From assembly GCA_001983475.1 (NCBI GenBank), contig LJHD01000234.1:1-34952 (forward strand): DNA of 34,952 nucleotides, in the 5' to 3' direction. Positions 18,477 to 27,696 of this stretch are shown piece after piece. The stretch's first letter is position 1; each line of letters opens with the position of its first letter. The stretch is from Candidatus Epulonipiscium fishelsonii. Its GTDB lineage: Bacteria > Bacillota > Clostridia > Lachnospirales > Cellulosilyticaceae. The notes below the pieces were generated by a model that worked only from the letters and a program-made list of their open reading frames with translations, did not search any database and was not told where the DNA came from. The translations under genes and the position numbers were made by a program.

Positions 18477-19079
18477 TTATGAATTGATAAAAACATCAAT
18501 ATTTTTAAGATAACTTACTTTAACACTTCCATACATATCTTCGTTTATTAATTTATTGAATTCGTGGATTTGATCTAAAAGTACTATTACTTGTATATAT
18601 ACTTTATCTAAATAGTTAATTTCTTGTAAAGTATATGAAGGCTTTAATAAATATTCAGCTTTGCCAAGAAAATTATACTCACATATTAACTGGAATATTT
18701 GAGCCTCCTTTTTTGTTACAATACCAGCTTCATCTAAAGCTAACTTCGCACAGCTACCATATGCTCTAACAAGGCCACCTGTACCAAGAAGAGTTCCTCC
18801 AAAGTATCTAGTTACTATAACTAAAACATTATCAACATTTTTTAAAATATCAAGAATAGGCTTTCCAGCTGTTCCACTAGGTTCTCCATCATCGCTGCAT
18901 TTTTCGGTATTACCAAATTTGTATGCATAACAATTATGTGTTGCATCTTTATATTTTTTCTTGATATTAGAAATATACTCATCTGCTTCTTCTTTAGAAT
19001 TTATAGGAAAAGCTTGACCAATGAAAGTAGATTTTTTTTCTATTATTTCTACATATGAAATAGAGTTTATAGTTTTCAC
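18477..19079 (-). CDS. YigZ/IMPACT family protein (UPF0029)
   Basis: 200 aa; KSTFIGQAFPI, CYAYKFG, CSDDGEPSGTAGKPIL, VTRYFGGTLLGTGGLVRAYG. Confidence 0.95.
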   Translation of the reverse strand: MKTINSISYVEIIEKKSTFIGQAFPINSKEEADEYISNIKKKYKDATHNCYAYKFGNTEKCSDDGEPSGTAGKPILDILKNVDNVLVIVTRYFGGTLLGTGGLVRAYGSCAKLALDEAGIVTKKEAQIFQLICEYNFLGKAEYLLKPSYTLQEINYLDKVYIQVIVLLDQIHEFNKLINEDMYGSVKVSYLKNIDVFINS

Positions 19080-19246
19080 AGTTCACCTCATTTTTTTCAA
19101 GATAAAGCTTTATAATAAAAAGCATTGTTAAAAACCCAAATATTTCTTGTTACATTAAAGGTAGCAATAAATGTTCCTTTTTTAATAAAAAAAATTTAAT
19201 AAAAAAAATATTTGTGCACATAATAAAAGTAGTAGCTCCTATAAAC

Positions 19247-20116
19247 TTACAAAATATTTTTACATAGTTGACAGCCTGTAGGAGTTGCAGCAATACCTCC
19301 TAGTGCAGTTTCTCTTAGTTCAAAAGGTAAGCTTCTACCAACTTTATACATAGCAATTATCATTTCATCAAAAGGAACATGATGAATAATTCCACTTAAT
19401 ATAATTTCTGCACTTACCATAGCGTTTGAAGCACCAACAGCATTTCTTTTCTGACAAGGAGCTTCTACCAAACCAGCTATTGGATCACATACTAAACCAA
19501 GCATATTTGCTAAAGCAGTACTACTTGCATCAAGACATTGTTCTGGTGTTCCGCCCATCAATTCAACAATAGCACTAGCAGCCATTGCACTAGCAGACCC
19601 TACTTCGGCTTGACAACCACCTTCAGCCCCTGAAACAGTTGCATTTCTTGTTATCAAATATCCAATAGCACCAGCATTAAATAACATCTTTACCATAATT
19701 TCATCAGTAAAATTATATTCCTCTTGCAATGCTATAAATGTTCCTGGAATTACTCCAGCTGCACCAGCAGTGGGCGCTGCAACAATAAGTCCCATAGATG
19801 TATTAACTTCTAGAACTCCCATAGCATATGAAATAGCTTTATTCATCAAAGTCCCGCAAACAGACTTATTATTCTTTCCTCTATTTAAAATTTTTTTTGC
19901 TTCTCCGCCTATTAAACCACCTATTGATTTTAAATCTTCATTTAAAGAACGTTGCACTGCTTTTTTCATGATAGTATAAGAATAAGCCATTTGAGATATA
20001 ATGTCTTCTCTAGTTTTTTGTGAAATTAGCATTTCATAATTTATCATGGCCTCAGAAATTGGTATGTTATTTTTTTGGCATATTTCTATTAATTCACTAG
20101 CATATTTAAATTCCAT
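19247..20116 (-). CDS. sdaAA: L-serine ammonia-lyase, iron-sulfur-dependent, alpha subunit
   Basis: 289 aa; APTAGAAGVIPG, GAEGGCQAEVGSASAMAA, GLVCDPIAGLVEAPCQKRNA. Confidence 0.95.
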   Translation of the reverse strand: MEFKYASELIEICQKNNIPISEAMINYEMLISQKTREDIISQMAYSYTIMKKAVQRSLNEDLKSIGGLIGGEAKKILNRGKNNKSVCGTLMNKAISYAMGVLEVNTSMGLIVAAPTAGAAGVIPGTFIALQEEYNFTDEIMVKMLFNAGAIGYLITRNATVSGAEGGCQAEVGSASAMAASAIVELMGGTPEQCLDASSTALANMLGLVCDPIAGLVEAPCQKRNAVGASNAMVSAEIILSGIIHHVPFDEMIIAMYKVGRSLPFELRETALGGIAATPTGCQLCKNIL

Positions 20117-20779
20117 TTAATTCACCTCTATTAGATTGACATCTAAAATAAATTGATTTTGTTTAATTTCATTGATTATATTAGAATTAATTTTTTGATC
20201 TGCTTCAACAATTGTATAGGCAATTTGTCCTTTTTCTTCACGATATAACTTTAAAAATGCAATATTAATTTCATATTCGCTTAAACAATGTGTTATATGA
20301 GCCAACACACCTTTTTTATCATATTGTTTTACTAGTAATGTAGAATAGTCTCCAGTAAACTCAACTTTAATATTATTAATCTCAATGATTTTTATATTTC
20401 CTCCCCCAATAGATTCTCCAACAATGTAAATATTTTTATTTATAATAATTTTTACTGTATTTGGATGAGTATCAATATGAGTATTATCAATTATAAATTC
20501 ATATTTTAGACCATTAATTTTAGCAATTTCTATAGCGTCTTTTATACGTTCATCTTCCGTATTCATTCCTAGTACACCAGCTATTAATGCTCTATCTGTA
20601 CCATGGCCTTTATATGTTTTAGCAAACGAGCCATATAAAATAAATTCTACTTCATTTATTGGGCCTTGTACAAGATTTCTTGCCATTAATGCAATTCTTA
20701 GTGCCCCTGCAGTATGTGAACTAGATGGACCAATCATGTTTGGACCAATTACATCAAATACACTTATCATTAAAGTCAC
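20117..20779 (-). CDS. sdaAB: L-serine ammonia-lyase, iron-sulfur-dependent, beta subunit
   Basis: 220 aa; SVFDVIGPNMIGPSSSHTAGALRIA, GHGTDRALIAG; immediately upstream of the alpha subunit, C-terminal ACT-like region. Confidence 0.95.
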   Translation of the reverse strand: MTLMISVFDVIGPNMIGPSSSHTAGALRIALMARNLVQGPINEVEFILYGSFAKTYKGHGTDRALIAGVLGMNTEDERIKDAIEIAKINGLKYEFIIDNTHIDTHPNTVKIIINKNIYIVGESIGGGNIKIIEINNIKVEFTGDYSTLLVKQYDKKGVLAHITHCLSEYEINIAFLKLYREEKGQIAYTIVEADQKINSNIINEIKQNQFILDVNLIEVN

Positions 20780-20811
20780 CTTCTTTAAATTTATATTTTC
20801 AATAGTGTGTG

Positions 20812-20841
20812 CAAAAAATCCCTAAAGTACTCCTTTAGGGA
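20812..20841 (-). terminator. Rho-independent terminator for the 21809-20847 operon
   Basis: On the minus strand TCCCTAAAG-gagta-CTTTAGGGA followed by TTTTTT. Confidence 0.88.
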
Positions 20842-20846
20842 TAAAT

Positions 20847-21065
20847 TTAACTATAAATTAATTCTTGTCTTATATATTCATACATTTCTTCTTTATCTGT
20901 AATACCATTATAAATAAATTTTTTAGCAATTAAAGTATCTAAAGTATGTTGAATCTCTCCTTCAGGGAGACTTTCTCTTAATATTTCTAATTTATCTTGA
21001 GCATTAACTTTTTCTCCTAAAATTTCCACCTCTTCAAACTTCATTCTCATTAGTCTGTTCAGCAA
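20847..21065 (-). CDS. Hypothetical small protein, 72 aa
   Basis: ORF directly downstream of the coiled-coil ORF, followed by a terminator. Confidence 0.7.
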   Translation of the reverse strand: MLNRLMRMKFEEVEILGEKVNAQDKLEILRESLPEGEIQHTLDTLIAKKFIYNGITDKEEMYEYIRQELIYS

Positions 21066-21077
21066 TCTACCTCCTCC

Positions 21078-21809
21078 TTAGTTAACAACAGATTTTTTCA
21101 CAATTTTTTGAGTATATTTGTTTTTGATACCTCTTAGTTTAACTTCTTTAATGAGATTAGTTGTTGTAGAGCCTATTTTAATATGTAAATCAGAATCAAT
21201 TTTTTCACCAATTTTGACGTTAAGTCGTTCGTACATAGGATTAATATAATTAAATAACTTAAAGAAATAATCTAGAATCAAATTTAAATTATTAACAGCT
21301 TCAACATTATTATTAACATTTTCAATGGTATAATATATAAAATCCCACAACATTTCTATTTTTTCAAGTTCAAAACAACTTATTAAAAATTTATCTCTAG
21401 CATTGTCTCTAAAAATTCCATCTAAGCCACTCTTAACATTATCATCAAGACCTTCAAATACTTTAAAAATACTTTCAATATGAGAATAGTGTTCTTTATA
21501 AAAGTTTACTTGAACTAATAAATCTTTTTTTCTATTTTCTAAAATTTGTCTTTCAGCATGGCTTTGATGCAATTCATCTTTTAGAGTTTTTACTTCATTT
21601 TGCAAATTTAAATAATTTTGTTGTAAATTTGCATAATTTTCTTCTGCTTCTTTATTAGCCAAAGCCATAGAAGGAATTTTGTTTAACACATCAATAATTT
21701 CTTCTGATGTACTTTTACTGATAAATTCTTTTAATACAACTGTTTCTAATTCTTGACGTGCTCTTTCTTGAAAAAGTGAATTGTTTTCTAATAATTTTAA
21801 AATTTCCAT
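21078..21809 (-). CDS. Hypothetical coiled-coil protein (possibly GrpE-like)
   Basis: 243 aa; long heptad-like region NYANLQQNYLNLQNEVKTLKDELHQSHAERQILENRKKDLL; basic C-terminal tail EVKLRGIKNKYTQKIVKKSVVN; upstream AAGGAGCG. Confidence 0.75.
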   Translation of the reverse strand: MEILKLLENNSLFQERARQELETVVLKEFISKSTSEEIIDVLNKIPSMALANKEAEENYANLQQNYLNLQNEVKTLKDELHQSHAERQILENRKKDLLVQVNFYKEHYSHIESIFKVFEGLDDNVKSGLDGIFRDNARDKFLISCFELEKIEMLWDFIYYTIENVNNNVEAVNNLNLILDYFFKLFNYINPMYERLNVKIGEKIDSDLHIKIGSTTTNLIKEVKLRGIKNKYTQKIVKKSVVN

Positions 21810-21861
21810 AATTTCGCTCCTTATAATTTATTTGCTGGACAATTTAATTTTACCTCAAAAT

Positions 21862-21908
21862 AATTAACTTGACAACATTTTTTTATTACTTAAATTGTCA
21901 AGTTAATT
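21862..21908. repeat. Perfect 14-bp inverted repeat, 19-bp spacer
   Basis: AATTAACTTGACAA (21862-21875) / TTGTCAAGTTAATT (21895-21908). Confidence 0.9.
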
Positions 21909-21924
21909 TCAACACTTTTTTATT

Positions 21925-22035
21925 TCATTTCAAAAACCTCGTTTGTGTTTTGTAGTCTAACACTATTCTTGGTTTATTATTTATTTTTTGCACAGCCAAT
22001 ATACGGCTTTGCCTAGCAGCTTGTTGTTCTAATTG
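21925..22035 (-). pseudogene. Remnant of IS30-family transposase 3' end
   Basis: Minus-strand translation LEQQAARQSRILAVQKINNKPRIVLDYKTQTRFLK*; INNKPRxxLxYKTP-type C-terminal motif of IS30 transposases; the frame is closed upstream by a stop. Confidence 0.7.
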
Positions 22036-22054
22036 TTAAAGATTTATACAATGG

Positions 22055-23047
22055 TTATAATAAAATAATTCCTGCTTCTTCACATTGTTCAATTATATCA
22101 TCTCTCCAAATTGAAGCTTGTACTTCACCAATATGCATTTTATGCAAAAAGAACATACAAATTCTGGACTGCCCAATTCCACCACCAATAGTATAAGGCA
22201 ATTCTTTGTTTAATAATTTTTTATGAAAATCCAGTTCCAGCTTATCTTCAACATTTTTTATTTTTAATTGCTCAACCAAAGAAATTTCATCAACACGAAT
22301 TCCCATTGATGATAATTCAAAAGCCTGATTTAAAAGTGGGTTCCACACTAAAATGTCTCCATTAAGTTCCCAATCATCGTAATCTGGTGCACGATCATCA
22401 TGAGGAATTCCGTTTGATAATACTCCACCAATTTTCATAAGAAATACTGCTTTTTTATCCTTACAAATTTTGTCTTCACGTTCTTTTTGACTAGAATTTG
22501 GATACATTTTAATTAATTCTTCAGAGGTAATAAATGTAATTTCTTTTGGAAGCCATTTTTCTAAAGTATTATATTCGTTATTAATAAAGTTTTCTGTTTC
22601 TAAGAATACGTTATATATTTTTTTTACAGTTTGTTTTAAATAGTTTTCATTTCTGTCTTCTTTAGAAATAATTTTTTCCCAATCCCATTGATCAACGTAT
22701 ATTGAATGTAAATGATCAAGGACTTCATCTCTACGAATTGCATTCATATCTGCATATAAACCTTCTCCTACTTTAAATCCGTATCTAGCTAAAGCCATAC
22801 GTTTCCATTTAGCAAGTGAATGTACAATTTCAACTATATTTCCAAAATCGTCTTTAATATCAAAACTTACAGCTCTTTCAGTTCCACTTAAGTTGTCATT
22901 TAAACCTGTTTCAGGCTTCACAAATAATGGTGCTGAGACACGAGTAAGATTTAATGTACTAGCTAAAGTTGTTTCAAAATAATCTTTTAGCTTTTTTATT
23001 GCAACTTCTGTTTCTCTTAATTCTAATTTTGATTTATACATATACAT
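22055..23047 (-). CDS. asnA: Aspartate--ammonia ligase
   Basis: 330 aa; KLKDYFETTLASTLNLTRVSAPLFV, GTERAVSFDIK, HSLAKWKRMALARYGF, TIGGGIGQSRICMFFL. Confidence 0.97.
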   Translation of the reverse strand: MYMYKSKLELRETEVAIKKLKDYFETTLASTLNLTRVSAPLFVKPETGLNDNLSGTERAVSFDIKDDFGNIVEIVHSLAKWKRMALARYGFKVGEGLYADMNAIRRDEVLDHLHSIYVDQWDWEKIISKEDRNENYLKQTVKKIYNVFLETENFINNEYNTLEKWLPKEITFITSEELIKMYPNSSQKEREDKICKDKKAVFLMKIGGVLSNGIPHDDRAPDYDDWELNGDILVWNPLLNQAFELSSMGIRVDEISLVEQLKIKNVEDKLELDFHKKLLNKELPYTIGGGIGQSRICMFFLHKMHIGEVQASIWRDDIIEQCEEAGIILL

Positions 23048-23212
23048 ACTTCCTTTTGTATTATATTTCTGTTATTATTCATGATAACATAAAAAGCAAT
23101 ATATAAGTTTAGTAAAAGACATAGCAAAAGTTAATGACTTAATACTAACTTTAATTTAAAAAAATTTTATAATGCTATTTTTTGTATCACTTATTAATTG
23201 GAGGTAAAATCT

Positions 23213-25084
23213 ATGATTTGTAATCATATAAAAAAAATATTTAATGGAAATACTGTTTTATCAGATGTACATTTTCATCTTGGAAATAATGATAAAGCTG
23301 GTATTGTTGGTAAAAACGGAGCAGGTAAAACTACTTTGTTTAAAATTATAGCAGGAGAAATTTCTTCAGATAGTGGAGAAATTCACTTTCCCAAATACAG
23401 TTCTTTTGGTTATTTAAAGCAAAATATGGAAATTAATTCAAATTATACTGTATATAAAGAATTATTAACCGTTTTTGATGAAGTTATGCAGATTGAACAA
23501 AAATTATATTTAATTGAACAAGAAATATCTAAAACTCATTCTATCGAACTTACGCATGAGTATGATAATTTAAGAGCTGTTTTTGAACAAAAACGTGGAT
23601 ATGAATATAAAAGTCTAGTGCGAGGAATACTTAAAGGTTTGGGATTTAGTAAGGATGTATATGACATGAAAATTTCAGATTTGTCTGGAGGACAAAAAAC
23701 TCGTATTTGCCTTGCAAAGTTGCTTTTACAACAACCCACTTTATTAATGCTTGATGAGCCAACAAATCATTTAGATATAGCAGCTATTGAATGGCTAGAG
23801 AATTTTTTACGCACATATAAGGGAACCGTGTTAATTATTTCACATGATAGATATTTTTTAGATAAAATTGTAAATAAAATTATTCATATTGAATTTGGTA
23901 AATCACGAATGTATGATGGTAATTATGACAATTTTATTATAGAAAGTACCAAATTTCAAGAAATTGCAATGCATCATTATGAAAACCAGCAGCGTGAAAT
24001 AAATCGTCAAAAAGCTGTTATAGAAAAATTACGTCAATTTAATCGTGAAAAATCTATTAAACGAGCCAGAAGTCGTGAAAAGATGTTAGAAAAACAGGAT
24101 ATTATAGAAAAACCAATTAGTGATAACTCTACGATAAATTTTAGTCTTATCCCACAAGTTATAAGTGGAACTGATGTTTTAAGTGTTGAAGACCTTGCTA
24201 TGTCTTTTGATGGCAATCAAATTTTTAATAACATAAGCCTTGATATAAAAAGAGGAGAAAAAGTTGCTATTGTTGGCCCAAATGGAGTTGGCAAAACAAC
24301 ATTATTTAAAATAATTCTAGGTAAACTTAAGCAACAAAGAGGAGATTTTTATCTTGGTGCAAATGTTAATGTTGGATATTATGATCAAGAGCATAATACA
24401 TTAAACAATTCTAATACTATAATTGAAGAAATCAGTTCAAATTTTCCAAATCTTAAAAATGGATATATTCGTAATGTACTAGCAACTTTTTTGTTTACTG
24501 ATGAGGACGTGTTTAAACACATTTCAACTTTAAGCGGAGGAGAAAAAGGACGTGTATCATTTGCAAAAATTATGCTTTCATATTCAAATTTATTACTTTT
24601 AGACGAACCAACAAATCATCTTGATATTACATCTAAAGAAATATTAGAAAGAGCTATTTCAAATTATGAGGGAACAGTGATATATGTTTCACATGATAGG
24701 TATTTTATTAATCAAACCGCAACAAAAGTTTTAGAAATGAATAAAGATGGAATGATAGTTTATCTTGGAGACTATGATTATTATATAGAGAAAAAATTGC
24801 AGAACAAAAATATAATTAATAAACCTACTATTCAACAAGAAAAATCTGATTGGGCAGAACAAAAACTTATAAAAACAAATATGCGAAAAATCAAAACTCA
24901 AATAGATAAAATTGAAAAACAAATAGAGGAAACAGAACTTAAAATAAAAAAAATAGATGAAGATTTATATCTTCCAGAAATATATAATGATTTTAAAAAA
25001 GTTAATGAATATTCTCAAAAAAAACAGGAGCTTACAGTGCTCCTAAATAACTTGTATGAAGAGTGGGAACTTCTTAATATGTAA
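23213..25084 (+). CDS. ABC-F family ATP-binding protein
   Basis: Two ABC domains (GKNGAGKTTL / GPNGVGKTTL; LSGGQKTR / LSGGEKGR), C-terminal coiled coil; ATG at 23213 with GGAGG upstream preferred over 23198. Confidence 0.93.
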   Translation: MICNHIKKIFNGNTVLSDVHFHLGNNDKAGIVGKNGAGKTTLFKIIAGEISSDSGEIHFPKYSSFGYLKQNMEINSNYTVYKELLTVFDEVMQIEQKLYLIEQEISKTHSIELTHEYDNLRAVFEQKRGYEYKSLVRGILKGLGFSKDVYDMKISDLSGGQKTRICLAKLLLQQPTLLMLDEPTNHLDIAAIEWLENFLRTYKGTVLIISHDRYFLDKIVNKIIHIEFGKSRMYDGNYDNFIIESTKFQEIAMHHYENQQREINRQKAVIEKLRQFNREKSIKRARSREKMLEKQDIIEKPISDNSTINFSLIPQVISGTDVLSVEDLAMSFDGNQIFNNISLDIKRGEKVAIVGPNGVGKTTLFKIILGKLKQQRGDFYLGANVNVGYYDQEHNTLNNSNTIIEEISSNFPNLKNGYIRNVLATFLFTDEDVFKHISTLSGGEKGRVSFAKIMLSYSNLLLLDEPTNHLDITSKEILERAISNYEGTVIYVSHDRYFINQTATKVLEMNKDGMIVYLGDYDYYIEKKLQNKNIINKPTIQQEKSDWAEQKLIKTNMRKIKTQIDKIEKQIEETELKIKKIDEDLYLPEIYNDFKKVNEYSQKKQELTVLLNNLYEEWELLNM

Positions 25085-25679
25085 CCCATTCATTGTCTTT
25101 CAAATAGGATACTAAACTTTCTGTAAGTGTCCTATCTTCAATTTTATAATTATTTATATCAACTTCGGTTTGCCAAGTTAAATAAATCTTAAAAGTGGTT
25201 AATTTATCATCGTTTCTATTGTCTAAAATTATTGTTTCAGTTATGTCTAAAACTAAGTTATTATTTTGATTAAAATTTATTTCTCCAAGTTCAACTTCTA
25301 TTTCAATATTATCTATATTCTTATTTTTTATAAACCAAGCATTAAAATCATTATATATATTTATGGTAGAAGTTTCACTTAAATATTCGATTATGTGTCC
25401 ATAATTACTATTTAAAATTGCAGCATGATAATCATTATAAAAATTTTCAATAAATAAATTTAACTGTTCGCTTCCATATTGTGTAAGAAATATGTTTTCT
25501 CCTGTAGTAGTTATTTTTTCTAATTCATCAGATGGAGTTGAATTTGGTACATATTCCAAAACTGCATTTTCAATTAAATCAATATTACTAAATACTTCTT
25601 CAAATTTTATTATATTTAAAAAAATTCCTAGTAATATAATAGCTATAAAAATATATATTGATAAAAAATTCTTCTTCAC
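25074..25679 (-). CDS. Hypothetical membrane-anchored/secreted protein
   Basis: 201 aa with N-terminal TM (FLSIYIFIAIILLGIFLNII); convergent 11-bp overlap with the ABC-F gene. Confidence 0.7.
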   Translation of the reverse strand: MKKNFLSIYIFIAIILLGIFLNIIKFEEVFSNIDLIENAVLEYVPNSTPSDELEKITTTGENIFLTQYGSEQLNLFIENFYNDYHAAILNSNYGHIIEYLSETSTINIYNDFNAWFIKNKNIDNIEIEVELGEINFNQNNNLVLDITETIILDNRNDDKLTTFKIYLTWQTEVDINNYKIEDRTLTESLVSYLKDNEWVTY

Positions 25680-25815
25680 TTGATATCCCCCCTTTATAAA
25701 TTTATGAATTTAATGGACAACTTATACTAAATTTTTTTCATAGACAATGTAACTATTTTACACTAATTCCATATTATGTAAATAAATAAAATTTTATATG
25801 GAAGGACTGGTTTTG

Positions 25816-26196
25816 ATGACTGATTTAAATATGTTCCGTACTGAAATAAATGAAGGGAGCACTAAGACTTGGCAAACTGTGTTACTTTCAGTACTTGGAG
25901 CTGGAATTTCTCTGTATAAATATTATCCAGAGCTTTTTGATGAATTACAGAAAAAAATTGTGAATTGGATTAACTGTGATAAAAAAGATGCAAACAATAA
26001 TAATTTTATGCTTATTCTTATAATTTTAGGAGTTGTTATGTATTTTAACAATCTGTCTCAAGAAAATAATGCCGGAAGTCCTGTCAAACCAAATTTAGAT
26101 GGCAACATTACTCCACAAGTACCTGAAGCTGATAAAACCCCTGAAGGTATGTTACCACCAGAACAACCAGAGTTTTTACCAATTTTTTCAGTGTAA
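25816..26196 (+). CDS. Small membrane protein with Pro-rich tail
   Basis: ATG at 25816 after GGAAGGA; hydrophobic NFMLILIILGVVMYFN, C-terminal Pro/Glu-rich tail. Confidence 0.7.
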   Translation: MTDLNMFRTEINEGSTKTWQTVLLSVLGAGISLYKYYPELFDELQKKIVNWINCDKKDANNNNFMLILIILGVVMYFNNLSQENNAGSPVKPNLDGNITPQVPEADKTPEGMLPPEQPEFLPIFSV

Positions 26197-26221
26197 ATAA
26201 ATTATATAGGAGGATAATAAT

Positions 26222-26542
26222 ATGAGTGAAATTCTTACAAATAACACTAAACCCCCTTATGACAACATAAAATATCCTGGAATTGATGAATTGGAAAATA
26301 TGGAAGAAGTTCCAGAAAAAAAAGAAATTAAACTAGATAGATTGCCCCCCGTGGATGATACTATTGAAATACTGCTTTCTTTTGCAGCATTAGCATGGAG
26401 AAATAAAGATTATGGGATTAATTTAAGAAAATGGAAAAAAGTAGACATAATTTTATTAGGCATAATTGGATGGTGGATAGTAGCGTATATAGCTGATTAT
26501 AAATATGAAATATTACCAGAAGATGAATTAAAAAAAGTATAA
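26222..26542 (+). CDS. Small membrane protein, soluble N-terminus plus C-terminal hydrophobic hairpin
   Basis: 106 aa; AGGAGG upstream; IEILLSFAALAWRN...RKWKKVDIILLGIIGWWIVAYI. Confidence 0.75.
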   Translation: MSEILTNNTKPPYDNIKYPGIDELENMEEVPEKKEIKLDRLPPVDDTIEILLSFAALAWRNKDYGINLRKWKKVDIILLGIIGWWIVAYIADYKYEILPEDELKKV

Positions 26543-26576
26543 AAAATATACTTAATTTTAAAAGGAGGGTTTGATA

Positions 26577-26849
26577 ATGAGTAAAATTTTTGGGAATGAT
26601 TCAGAATATGATGCATTTAGTGTTCCTGAAGAAGAATATATGTTCAATATACCTGAAGACAATGATAGTAATTATAATATTGATATTAACTTACAAACAT
26701 GGACTATGGCATTAATTATAGGGTATTTAATTTTAAAAAATGTTGATCATATACTTGATTTATCTCAATGGCCAAAAACAGATTTACTTCTTGTTGTAGC
26801 AGTTGGTATATGGGGTTATAGATATTATGTATTGAATATTGGAGTGTGA
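26577..26849 (+). CDS. Small membrane protein, acidic N-terminus plus C-terminal two-TM hairpin
   Basis: AAAGGAGGG upstream of ATG 26577; ALIIGYLILKNVDHILDLSQWPKTDLLLVVAVGIWGYRYYV. Confidence 0.8.
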   Translation: MSKIFGNDSEYDAFSVPEEEYMFNIPEDNDSNYNIDINLQTWTMALIIGYLILKNVDHILDLSQWPKTDLLLVVAVGIWGYRYYVLNIGV

Positions 26850-26853
26850 TATT

Positions 26854-27381
26854 ATGAGTATAGTTTTTCCTGATAAAACTGATAAAGAAATAATCTTTAG
26901 TCCTAATAAGGTTACATTAGACAAAGAAATAAATTTTAGTCCTAGTAAGATTACATTAGATAAAGAAGCAATATTTAATCCTAAAAAACCATTAAACAAT
27001 GACCCTAAATTTGAAAATACGGAAATCGAATTTGTTCCTTCAGAAAAAGAAGTAATATTTAATCCTAAAAAACCATTAAACAATGAACATGCATTTGAAA
27101 ATCCAGAATATGAGATTGAATTTCCCCCTTTAGAAAAAGAAGCAATATTTAGTCCAGAAAAAACTTCTACATCAGCAAATAAAGAAAATGCACAATATGA
27201 TTTTTATAATATGCTACAACAAATAGCAGGGAAAAAGTGGATTATAATTTTAATTATAGGATACATAATTTTAAAAAATTCAGGTGCTTTAATTAATTTA
27301 TCTCAATATACCTCAACCGATTTACTTATTATAATGATAATAATAGGTTTGATTGTATTTTGGCATGTAAAAACTGTTTAA
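26854..27381 (+). CDS. Small membrane protein with KExIF(S/N)PxK repeats and C-terminal two-TM hairpin
   Basis: ATG 26854 after GGAGTGTGATATT; five KExIF(N/S)P repeats; ILIIGYIILKNSGALINLSQYTSTDLLIIMIIIGLIVFW resembles the preceding ORF. Confidence 0.8.
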   Translation: MSIVFPDKTDKEIIFSPNKVTLDKEINFSPSKITLDKEAIFNPKKPLNNDPKFENTEIEFVPSEKEVIFNPKKPLNNEHAFENPEYEIEFPPLEKEAIFSPEKTSTSANKENAQYDFYNMLQQIAGKKWIIILIIGYIILKNSGALINLSQYTSTDLLIIMIIIGLIVFWHVKTV

Positions 27382-27392
27382 AATAATGGAGC

Positions 27393-27614
27393 GTGATATT
27401 TAAGGATATTGAGCCAATTGGTAAAATAGATCTTAGTCCAAATGCAATAGCAAATTACTGGCTTATGATTACAATTTGTGTTGTTGTATTTAAACATATG
27501 AATTTTAATGTTTTAGAATATTTTGGAGTAGAATATATAGCTGCTTTATTAGTTTTTTATTTAGTATTTAAATATTACTGTGAAAATTATAATAATCAAT
27601 TGCCTACAGCTTAA
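27393..27614 (+). pseudogene. Duplicate of the next ORF that has lost its ATG and N-terminus (GTG start possible but poorly placed)
   Basis: Nearly identical to 27697-27939, but 29 bp (ATGAATAAAGATATGAATAAAGACTTAAC) are absent between the conserved leader GGAGCGTGATATT and TAAGGATATTGAG. Confidence 0.6.
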
Positions 27615-27696
27615 AAAATGTGGGACCAGGATAACATATTGTTAAAATATAGCTGTTTAAGTGTATTTTGGTATATAAATAATGGAGCGTGATATT

